Source: Pseudomonadota bacterium (GTDB lineage Bacteria > Pseudomonadota > Alphaproteobacteria > Rhizobiales > Rhizobiaceae). From it: 17,495 bases of DNA. The notes below the pieces were generated by a model. That model had not been told where the DNA came from. It was given only the letters and a program-made list of their open reading frames with translations, and did not search any database. Of this stretch, positions 7,940 to 14,662 are shown piece after piece. The stretch spans positions 1-17,495 of the forward strand of contig JAEZXX010000049.1 in the NCBI GenBank assembly GCA_023419535.1. The letters are read 5' to 3'. Every line of letters starts with the position of its first letter. Positions within the stretch are counted from its first letter, which is position 1. A program made the position numbers and the translations under genes.

Positions 7940-8910
7940 GGCCGGGTCTCTCCCTTGCTCGGGGCCGACCCGCGCCCGTTGGTCCGGGCGAGCTTCTCCG
8001 CCTCTTCCTCGTCATGCGCCGAGACGCTGTTGCGTCCGGAGATGGCGATGTGGAGCACGGAGGCTGCGGCCGCGAAGCCCATGACGGCGAGGCCGGCATA
8101 TTTCGTCACGCCCTTCCACGCCTCGACCAGCGGCGAGATGCGCGGATTGTCCGGCAGGCCCGCGTAGATCGACGGCTTGTCGGCATGGTGCAGCACGTAC
8201 ATGACGTGCGTGCCGCCGACGCCCGGCGGGTCGTAGAGCCCCGCATTGGCGTAGCCGCGCGATTTCAGATCCTCGATCCGCTCCGCCGCATGGGCCTTCA
8301 TGTCGGCCTTGGTGCCGAACACGATCGCCTTGGTCGGGCAGGCCTTGGCGCAGGCCGGACCCTGGCCGACCGCGATGCGGTCCGAGCACAGCGTGCACTT
8401 GTAGGAGCGGTTGTCGACGTTGGAGATGCGCGGAATGTCGAACGGACAGCCCTTCACGCAATAGCCGCAGCCGATGCAGTTCTCCTTCACGAAGTCGACG
8501 ACGCCGTTGGAGTACTGGACGATCGCCCCTGGCGCCGGGCAGGCCTTGAGACAGCCCGGATCGGCGCAGTGCATGCAGCCGTCCTTGCGGATCAGCCATT
8601 CGAGATTGTCGGTCTCGGGGTTCACCCATTCGGTGAAGCGCATCAGCGTGAAGGTGTTCGGCGTCAGGTCGTGCGGGTTGTCGTAGACGCCCACATTGAC
8701 CCCGACCTCCTCGCGCAGGTCGTTCCACTCCAGGCACGCCGACTGGCACGCCTTGCAGCCGATGCACTTGGAGACGTCGATGAGCTTGGCGACCTCCTCG
8801 AGCTGGCGCGCGGGGGCGGGCACCGAGGATGCGGACCGCCGGATGTAATCCTGCGGCCCCATCAGCAGCTCGACGTTCTCGTCGACGGGAGGATTGACGT
8901 TGATGGTCAT
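7936..8910 (-). CDS. fdoH: Formate dehydrogenase iron-sulfur (beta) subunit
   Basis: This 324-residue subunit relays electrons from FdoG to FdoI. Sixteen cysteines form four [4Fe-4S] sites: C49/52/55/59, C112/115/120/124, C145/148/151/155 and C172/175/187/191. A single hydrophobic segment (about 270-290) near the C-terminus anchors it in the membrane, as in E. coli FdnH/FdoH. There is no signal peptide. The subunit is expected to be exported together with the Tat signal of FdoG. A strong GAGGGAGG site precedes the ATG at 8910 and begins within the fdoG stop, leaving only 13 nt between the genes. The stop overlaps the fdoI GTG start. Confidence 0.96.
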   Translation of the reverse strand: MTINVNPPVDENVELLMGPQDYIRRSASSVPAPARQLEEVAKLIDVSKCIGCKACQSACLEWNDLREEVGVNVGVYDNPHDLTPNTFTLMRFTEWVNPETDNLEWLIRKDGCMHCADPGCLKACPAPGAIVQYSNGVVDFVKENCIGCGYCVKGCPFDIPRISNVDNRSYKCTLCSDRIAVGQGPACAKACPTKAIVFGTKADMKAHAAERIEDLKSRGYANAGLYDPPGVGGTHVMYVLHHADKPSIYAGLPDNPRISPLVEAWKGVTKYAGLAVMGFAAAASVLHIAISGRNSVSAHDEEEAEKLARTNGRGSAPSKGETRP

Positions 8911-8923
8911 CGCGTATCCTCCC

Positions 8924-11900
8924 TCACGACGTCGCCGGACCGGCGGAGGGCTCGACGTTCACGAGGAACGCCTTGAACTCCGGGGTCTCGATGTTGGCAT
9001 CGCCGACGAAGGGCGTCAGCGAGTTCGGGCCGAAGCCGTTGCGCGTCTTGCCCTGGAAGCCCCAGTGCAGCGGGATGCCGACGATGTGGACGGGCTTGCC
9101 GTCGCAGATCAGCGGCTTGATGCGCTTGGTGACCACGGCCTTGGCGTGAACCTCGCCGCGCTTGGACCAGACGCGGACCCAACCGCCCTTCTCGATGCCC
9201 TTCTCGGCCGCCAGCTCCTCCGAGATCTCGACGAAGAATTCCGGCTGGAGAACGGCGTTCACCCAGACGTGCTTCGTCCAGTAGTGGAAGTGCTCGGTCA
9301 AACGATAGGACGTCGCCGCATACGGGAACTCCGAGGCGTCGCCGAAGCTCGCCCGGTCGCTCTCGAACACGCGCGCCACCGGATTGCCGCGCACCGCCGG
9401 GGCGATGACGTTCACGACCGGGGACTCGAACGGCTCGTAGTGCGTCGGGAACGGACCGTCCCGCAACATGCCCCGGGTGAACAGGCGGGACTGCCCCTCC
9501 GGGTTCATGATGAACGGGCCGACATCCTGCGGACGCGAGGTCGGCGGAATGTCCGGCACGTCGTAGCCGGTCCAGCGCTCCCCGTCCCACTGGATGAGCG
9601 GACGCGAGGGATCCCATGGCCGCCCGTTGATGTCGCAGGAGGCGCGGTTGTAGAGGATCCGCCGGTTGGCCGGCCAGGAGAAGGTCCAGTTCGGATAGGC
9701 GCCGGTCGCGTCGGGATCGGTGTTGTCCCGCCGCGCCATCTTGTTGCCCTCCTCCGTGTAGGAGCCGGAATAGATCCAGCAGCCCGCCGCGGTGGAGCCG
9801 TCGTCGCGCAGCGCCGCGAAGCCCGGCACCTGCTTGCCGGCCTCCAGGAGCTTCTTCGACGGATCGTTCGGGTCCGCGACGTCGGAGACGGCGTAGCCGT
9901 TCATCTCCATCGCGATCTCGTTCGCCGTCGGGTCGTCAGGGTTGGCGTAGGGCCAGTGGAGGTCGCGGATGGCGTCCGGGAAGACGCCCCCCTCTTCGGC
10001 GTAGAGCTTCTTCAGGCGCAGATGGATCTGCGCCATGATCCAGGTGTCGAGGCGCGCCTCGCCCGGCAGGTTCTGTCCCGGCCAGTGCCACTGCAGCCAG
10101 CGGCCGGAGTTGACCAGCGCGCCCTCGTCCTCGGCGAAGCAGCTCGTCGGAAGCTGGTACACCTCGGTCTGGATCGACGCCGTGTCGACGTCGTTGTAGG
10201 CGCCGTGGTTCTCCCAGAAGCGGGCGGTTTCCGTCTCCAGCGGATCCATGATCACGAGATAGTCGAGCTTCGACAGGGATCGCGTGATCTTGCCCCGGTC
10301 GGGGAAGGAGAGGAGCGGGTTGAAGCCCTGGCAGAAATAGCCGTGCATCGAACCCTGGTCCATCATCTCGAAGGCCCGCAGCACGTCGTAGGACGGCACG
10401 TCGAGCTTCGGAAGATAATGGAAGGCGAAGTCGTTCTCCGGCGTCGCCGCCGAGCCCCACATCGCCTTCATGAAGGAGACGAAGAACTTCGGATAGTTCT
10501 GCCAGTAGGACACCTGGTTCGGCCGGAGCGGCTTGAATCCGCGCGAGGCGATGTAGGTGTCGTAGTCGACCTCGCGCTCGGTCGGGATGTTGAGGTAGCC
10601 CGGGATCAGGTTCGACATCAGGCCGATGTCGGTCAGGCCCTGGATGTTGGAGTGACCGCGAAGGGCGTTCATGCCCCCGCCGCGCACGCCGATGTTGCCG
10701 AGGATGAGCTGCAGCATCGCCATGCAGCGGATGTTCTGCGAGCCCTTGGAATGCTGCGTCCAGCCGAGCGCGTACATCGACGTCATCGTCTTGGTCGGGC
10801 TCGAGCATTCCGAGATCATCTCGGCGACCTTCAGGAACGAGTCCTTGGGCGTGCCGCAGATGCGCTCCACCATCTCGGGCGTGTAGACCGAGATGTGCTC
10901 CTTGAGCATGTTCCAGACGCAGCGCGGGTTCTGCAGCGTCTCGTCGGTGACGACGTAGCCGTCCTCGCCGATGACGTAGTCCCACGTCGAGCGGTCGTAT
11001 TCGCGCTTTTCCGGGTCGTAGCCCGTGAACAGCCCGTCCTGATAGGCGAAGCCGTCCTTGATCAGGTAGGCCGCGTTGGTGAAGGCGCGCACGTAGTCCC
11101 ACTGCACGCGATCGTTGTCGATGCAGTACTTGATGACGCCGAGCAGGAACGCGATGTCCGACCCTTGGCGGATCGGGGCATAGAAGTCCGACACCGAGGC
11201 CGAGCGCGTGTAGCGCGGATCGACGACGATGAGCTTCGCGCCACGGTTGGCCTTTGCCTCCGTGACCCATTTGAAGCCGCAGGGATGCGCTTCGGCGGCA
11301 TTGCCGCCCATGATGACCACGAGATCCGTGTTCCGAATGTCGGTCCACGAGTTCGTCATTGCACCACGACCGAAAGTTGGGCCCAGACTGGACACCGTGG
11401 GGCCGTGTCAGACTCTCGCTTGGTTGTCGAAAGCCACCATGCCTGTGGAGCGCACGACCTTGTAGGTCGCGAACGCGGTCTCGTTGGTCGTGGCCGAGGC
11501 CGCGAGGAAGCCGGTCGTCGTCCAGCGGTTGACGGGAACCCCGTCCATGTTCCGCTCGATGAAGTTGGCGTCCCGGTCGGTCTTCATGCGGCGCACGATG
11601 CCGTCGAGCGCCTCGTCCCAGGAGATCTCCTCGAACCGATCGGAGCCCGGGCGGCGCACCTTCGGGTGCGTCAGGCGGGTGTCGGCCTTGATGAAGTCGA
11701 GGAGCGCCGCGCCCTTCGGGCAGAGCGTGCCGCGATTCGTCGGATGGTCGACGTCGCCTTCGAGATGGACGACCTTGGCCGTGCCTTCCGCGAGATCCCC
11801 CTTGGAATAGAGGATGACGCCGCAGGCGACCGAGCAGTAGGGGCAGGTGTTGCGCGCTTCCGTGGTGGCCGCCAGCTTGTAGGGCCGCAGGCCCTCCACG

Positions 11901-12004
11901 AAGGCGGCCTCCGCCTCCCCGAAGCCAAAGGCCCCGATCGTCGTCGCCGCGACACCCACGCCCGCACCCTTCAGGAAGGTGCGCCGTGAGAGTTCCATGT
12001 TCAT
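8924..12004 (-). CDS. fdoG: Selenocysteine-containing formate dehydrogenase, catalytic alpha subunit
   Basis: This is one gene of 1026 residues interrupted in frame by TGA at 11410-11408, which is read as selenocysteine (residue 199). The frame is unchanged across the codon, and the context NQARV-U-HGPTVSSLGPTFGRG matches E. coli FdnG/FdoG, whose Sec is at 196. The N-terminus carries a Tat signal (SRRTFLKG, residues 5-12) and then a Cx2Cx3C...C site (NTCPYCSVACG, GTLCPKG) for one [4Fe-4S]. The molybdopterin-dinucleotide domains follow. The mature enzyme oxidises formate at the periplasmic face, with Mo/W and Sec in the active site. The start at 12004 has AGGGAGG about 8 nt upstream. Ordinary gene callers will split this into 11408-12004 and 8924-11395 or mark a pseudogene, and both would be wrong. 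Length matches the E. coli enzymes (about 1015). Confidence 0.97.
11379..11410 (-). promoter_or_regulatory. Bacterial SECIS element with UGA selenocysteine codon
   Basis: The UGA is 11410-11408. Eleven nucleotides follow, then a hairpin. An outer GG/CC (11396-11395 with 11380-11379) is followed by a bulged U (11394). The inner stem GUCCA/UGGGC (11393-11389 with 11385-11381) is closed by the loop GUC. The 11-nt spacing, the bulged U and the apical G-U are the features E. coli SelB recognises in fdhF and fdnG. The hairpin is within the coding sequence (HGPTVSSLG). Confidence 0.85.
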
Positions 12005-12061
12005 CCCGGGGACCTCCCTGACCTCGTCTCGGATCGCCTGACTCTTGCGCAGTCGGGCGGA

Positions 12062-12090
12062 ATGCTAGATTGGATACATTCCAAAGTCAA
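12062..12090 (-). promoter_or_regulatory. fdoG promoter with operator-like dyad
   Basis: On the minus strand TTGACT (12090-12085) is separated by exactly 17 nt from TAGCAT (12067-12062), a good sigma70-type promoter. It would start transcription about 50 nt before the fdoG ATG. The spacer holds the dyad TTGGA-N5-TCCAA (12070-12084), which also fits a T-N11-A LysR-type motif. A weaker plus-strand pair (TTGCGC 12045-12050, TAGATT 12066-12071, spacer 15) could serve selD and would share the same region. Confidence 0.6.
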
Positions 12091-12133
12091 AGCGGGGCGC
12101 ACGCATTTCGGCCCGCGAAAGTGCCGTTGCGAC

Positions 12134-12171
12134 AGGGGCTTGGCGGCCCCTCCACCATCGCGCCGCGATGG
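12134..12171 (+). other. Two adjacent hairpins in the selD leader
   Basis: AGGGGC (12134-12139) pairs with GCCCCT (12146-12151). Only three bases later CCATCGC (12155-12161) pairs with GCGATGG (12165-12171). They lie about 90-130 nt before the selD start and would be in its 5' leader if transcription begins near 12075. I do not recognise a known riboswitch. The high GC content makes chance stems possible. Confidence 0.4.
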
Positions 12172-12262
12172 CGTGCGGAGGGTCTTGCCGATGTCTGCGA
12201 AAGCGGCATCCTGCCTCCTCGGCGGACAGTCGCCGTCGGGGAGCCGGACGGGGAGGAAAGCG

Positions 12263-13330
12263 ATGGACACGATCGATCGGACCGGGGACGGCGCCCCGCG
12301 GCTGACGAGCCTCGCCCATGGGGGCGGCTGCGGCTGCAAGCTGTCGCCCGGCATCCTGAAGGACCTGCTCTCCAGCCCGCTTGCCGGCGGCCCCTTCGAG
12401 CGCCTGCTGGTCGGCAACGAGACGGCGGACGACGCCGCCGTCTGGGACCTTGACGGGCAGACCGCGATCATCGCGACCACCGACTTCTTCATGCCGATGG
12501 TCGACGACCCCCACGCCTTCGGGCGGATCGCCGCCACCAACGCCATCTCCGACGTCTACGCCATGGGCGGGCGGCCGATCATGGCGCTCGCCATCCTCGG
12601 CATGCCCGTCGGCAAGCTCGACACGGGAACGATCCGCCGCATTCTCGAGGGCGGCGCCGCGACCTGCGCTGCGGCCGGCATTCCCGTCGCGGGCGGCCAT
12701 TCGATCGACTGCCCCGAGCCGGTCTACGGCCTGGCCGTCATCGGCACATGCGCCAAGTCGCAGCTGCGGCGCAATGGCGGAGCGCAGGCCGGCGACCGGC
12801 TGATCCTGACCAAGCCCCTCGGCGTCGGGATCTACTCGGCGGCCTTCAAGAAGGACCGGCTGCCGCCCGAGGCCTATGGCGAGATGATCGCCTCCACCAC
12901 GCGCCTGAACGCGGTCGGCGCGCGGCTGGCCGAGCGGTCCGAGATCCACGCGATGACCGACGTGACCGGGTTCGGAATCCTTGGCCACGGCCTGGAGATG
13001 GCGCGCGCCTCCGGCCGGCGCATCCGGCTCGACGTCTCCGCCCTCCCCGTCTTCGGTCATGCCAGGAGCCTCTGCGAGGCCGGCTTCGTGACGGGCGCAT
13101 CGCACCGCAATTGGGCGAGCTACGGTGCCGAGGTCCAACTCCCGGCCGGCCTTCCCGAGCCCGAGCGGCACCTCCTGACGGATCCCCAGACCTCCGGCGG
13201 CCTCCTCGTCTCGTGCGCGCCCGAGGCCGCCGAGGAGCTTCTCGCCGTCGTGCGCGAAGGCGGCGACGGCGGCGCGGCGATCGTCGGAGAGGTGTTCGAC
13301 GGCCCACCCGGCATCGAGATCGGCGCCTGA
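12263..13330 (+). CDS. selD: Selenide, water dikinase (selenophosphate synthetase)
   Basis: SelD makes selenophosphate from selenide and ATP, the selenium donor for SelA (and for tRNA 2-selenouridine where present). The 355-residue product has the N-terminal HGGGCGCKLSP motif. C23 and K26 correspond to the catalytic Cys17 and Lys20 of E. coli SelD, so this is a cysteine form rather than a selenoprotein form. The ATP-binding core includes DDAAVWDLDG, TTDFFMPMVDDPHAFGRIAA and NAISDVYAMGG, with TGFGILGH and DPQTSGGLLVS further on. The ATG at 12263 is chosen because GGGAGGAAAG sits immediately upstream and the length is typical. The open frame continues back to 12062 without family character. It is divergent from fdoG, with about 258 bp between the two starts. 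Confidence 0.97.
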   Translation: MDTIDRTGDGAPRLTSLAHGGGCGCKLSPGILKDLLSSPLAGGPFERLLVGNETADDAAVWDLDGQTAIIATTDFFMPMVDDPHAFGRIAATNAISDVYAMGGRPIMALAILGMPVGKLDTGTIRRILEGGAATCAAAGIPVAGGHSIDCPEPVYGLAVIGTCAKSQLRRNGGAQAGDRLILTKPLGVGIYSAAFKKDRLPPEAYGEMIASTTRLNAVGARLAERSEIHAMTDVTGFGILGHGLEMARASGRRIRLDVSALPVFGHARSLCEAGFVTGASHRNWASYGAEVQLPAGLPEPERHLLTDPQTSGGLLVSCAPEAAEELLAVVREGGDGGAAIVGEVFDGPPGIEIGA

Positions 13331-13414
13331 GCGGAGGGGGAACGCTGCAGCGGCCTCGACTGTTTGCCGCAGGACCGTTCGCGGCGTGACGAAATTGGAA
13401 GGAGGAGCAGTGTG

Positions 13415-14203
13415 ATGTCGAGGACCCTGATCGGCGCGAGCGTGGCGGCGCTTCTCGTCTCCAGCGCGCTGGCCCAGCAGGCGGCGCCCCCGCCGCCCAC
13501 GGAGGGCAACATCCCGCCGGCGGCGAACGAGACCATGCCGGCGCAGCCCGAGCCCTTCGGAGGCGACGTCAACGCCGGCGACGGCGCACCCTCCGGCGCC
13601 GCGGCTGTCGCCGCCCCGGCCGCCCCTTCCCCCGCCGACACGCCCTCCGCCGAAACGCCGACCGAGGGCACCTCGGCGCCGCCCGTGCCGACCACCGGGC
13701 CGGACGCGGTGCCCGAACGAGCCGACGGCGCTGCGGACGCGACGTCACTGCCGCAGGATGCCGCCCTGCCCGGCTGCGAGCCCGCCGATGGCCTCTCGGT
13801 TTCCGAAACGCAGCCCGTCGAGGGCGAGGGGTCGGGCACCGCACCCGGCGGCTCGGGCTCCTCGGGCTGGACCGGTGGTCTGGGGGGCTCCGACATCGGC
13901 ACGAGCCAGTCCGAACCCCTGCCCTCGTCGGTGACGCAGGCGCCCCATCCGGAGGTTGCCGGCGGCCTCGATCCGATCTCAGGCGAGACGGCGGTGACCG
14001 GCCCGGCCTCTCCGCCCCCGCCCCCGGCACCCGTCGAAGACACCGCGGAAGCGTCCAACGAGGATGCCGCGCCGGCGCAGGCGCGCTCGCCATCCGGGGA
14101 GGACACGCCCTCCGCCGAGGCCGAAGTCGCGCCGCCCGCGGCCGGCGGGGCCGATCTTCAGCAGCCGGCCGCAGGCGGGAGGGCCGCAGCCGAGCCCTGC
14201 TGA
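13415..14203 (+). CDS. Secreted low-complexity Pro/Ala/Glu-rich protein, unknown function
   Basis: I do not recognise this 262-residue protein. It begins MSRTLIGASVAALLVSSALA followed by QQAAPPPP, a clear Sec signal peptide with likely cleavage after ALA (about residue 20). The rest is a disordered chain rich in Pro, Ala, Glu, Gly, Ser and Thr, with no visible domain. There are only two cysteines, C121 and C262, and the latter is the final residue (EPC-stop). A strong GGAGGAG lies about 9 nt before the ATG at 13415. The antisense frame here is also long and open, but it has no ribosome site and no recognisable content, and the signal peptide argues for this strand. It begins 84 nt after selD with no obvious terminator between, so the two may be co-transcribed. 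It may be an exported linker or envelope protein, and it could be lineage-restricted. Confidence 0.7.
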   Translation: MSRTLIGASVAALLVSSALAQQAAPPPPTEGNIPPAANETMPAQPEPFGGDVNAGDGAPSGAAAVAAPAAPSPADTPSAETPTEGTSAPPVPTTGPDAVPERADGAADATSLPQDAALPGCEPADGLSVSETQPVEGEGSGTAPGGSGSSGWTGGLGGSDIGTSQSEPLPSSVTQAPHPEVAGGLDPISGETAVTGPASPPPPPAPVEDTAEASNEDAAPAQARSPSGEDTPSAEAEVAPPAAGGADLQQPAAGGRAAAEPC

Positions 14204-14385
14204 CCCGTGCGCGGGTCGGTGCGACGAGAACCGGCGCGGAGCGGTCGCAGATCATAGCGCAAAGCGCGAACACCGCTCCGTCGCGGCATCCAGGAATGCC
14301 CATCCGCGGCATCCGACACCGATCGGCCAACCTCCCAACGGTCCGGCGCCGCGTGTGCGCCGGCGAAGGCACGCGGATGCAGGGG
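14204..14385. other. Intergenic stretch without a recognisable gene
   Basis: Together with 14386-14498 this forms a gene-free gap of about 295 nt before the tRNA. It opens with a hairpin overlapping the stop codon (GACCCG 14202-14207, CGGGTC 14212-14217, loop TGCG). That may help end transcription but has no T-tract. I see nothing else except the promoter-like pair listed separately. Confidence 0.5.
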
Positions 14386-14414
14386 TTGAGACGATCCGGA
14401 CCGTGCGCTAGACC
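14386..14414 (+). promoter_or_regulatory. Candidate promoter for the CAU tRNA
   Basis: TTGAGA (14386-14391) and TAGACC (14409-14414) are separated by 17 nt. They lie about 85 nt before the tRNA start with no gene between, and a stable tRNA gene should have its own strong promoter. Box quality is moderate. Confidence 0.45.
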
Positions 14415-14498
14415 TCGGGCCCATGCACGACCGACGCCGGGCGCCCGAGACGGCCTCCCCACCTTCAAGAAGGGGCGACGGGGCGATGCATGAGGGTG

Positions 14499-14574
14499 GG
14501 GCCTGTAGCTCAATGGTTAGAGCCGGCGGCTCATAACCGCTTGGTTGCAGGTTCGAGTCCTGCCGGGCCCACCA
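14499..14574 (+). tRNA. tRNA with CAU anticodon, probably tRNA-Ile2 (lysidine-modified)
   Basis: A full cloverleaf is present. The acceptor is GGGCCTG/CGGGCCC, the D-arm is TAGCTCAATGGTTAGAG, the anticodon loop is CTCATAA (anticodon CAT), the T-arm has GGTTCGAGTCC, and CCA is encoded (14572-14574). The acceptor is fully paired at position 1, so it is not initiator tRNA. The CTCATAA loop followed by the CTTGGTTGC variable region resembles tRNA-Ile2, in which TilS converts C34 to lysidine so that it reads AUA. Elongator tRNA-Met is the alternative. It is followed at once by an integrase gene, so its 3' end is the likely attachment site. Confidence 0.93.
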
Positions 14575-14590
14575 ACCATCCGCAAAAGCC

Positions 14591-14620
14591 TTGTTTTGCC
14601 GCAATATCGTACGCTAGCGT
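14591..14620 (+). promoter_or_regulatory. Weak candidate integrase promoter
   Basis: TTGTTT (14591-14596) and TAGCGT (14615-14620) are 18 nt apart, between the tRNA and the integrase ATG. It is plausible but not distinctive. Confidence 0.25.
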
Positions 14621-14637
14621 GAAGTCGGATTGATAGG

Positions 14638-14659
14638 TGTTACACAGGGCTGTTACACA
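14638..14659 (+). repeat. Tandem TGTTACACA direct repeats before the integrase
   Basis: Two identical 9-bp copies of TGTTACACA lie at 14638-14646 and 14651-14659, a 13-bp period. They end 3 nt before the integrase ATG and lie between the tRNA 3' end and the gene. Their position suits arm-type integrase or excisionase sites, or an autoregulatory operator over the ribosome site. Confidence 0.6.
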
Positions 14660-14662
14660 AAG

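Noticed and set aside
8894..11989. A 1031-codon open frame on the plus strand, antisense to fdoG
   Set aside because: It is a GC-bias shadow. It is rich in Arg, Val, Asp and His repeats, shows no family motif, and the opposite strand encodes a complete well-known selenoenzyme.
11408..12004. fdoG as two separate genes or a frameshifted pseudogene
   Set aside because: The frame is continuous across the TGA, the residue matches the known Sec position, a SECIS hairpin follows, and the full Sec machinery is encoded next door.
13120..14106. A 328-codon minus-strand frame overlapping selD and the secreted protein
   Set aside because: It overlaps the certain C-terminus of selD. It has no signal or domain, while the plus-strand frame has a signal peptide and a strong ribosome site.
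14198..14222. Cys-TGA at the end of the secreted protein as a possible second selenocysteine codon
   Set aside because: The hairpin there overlaps the TGA itself instead of lying about 11 nt downstream. The extension would be about 18 residues of unremarkable Arg-rich sequence, and no selenoprotein family fits.
14630..14662. TTG at 14630 as the integrase start
   Set aside because: The extra 11 residues lie over the direct repeats and precede the recognisable N-terminus (MWKSVSRERYLYLRGS). The ATG at 14663 is the better start.
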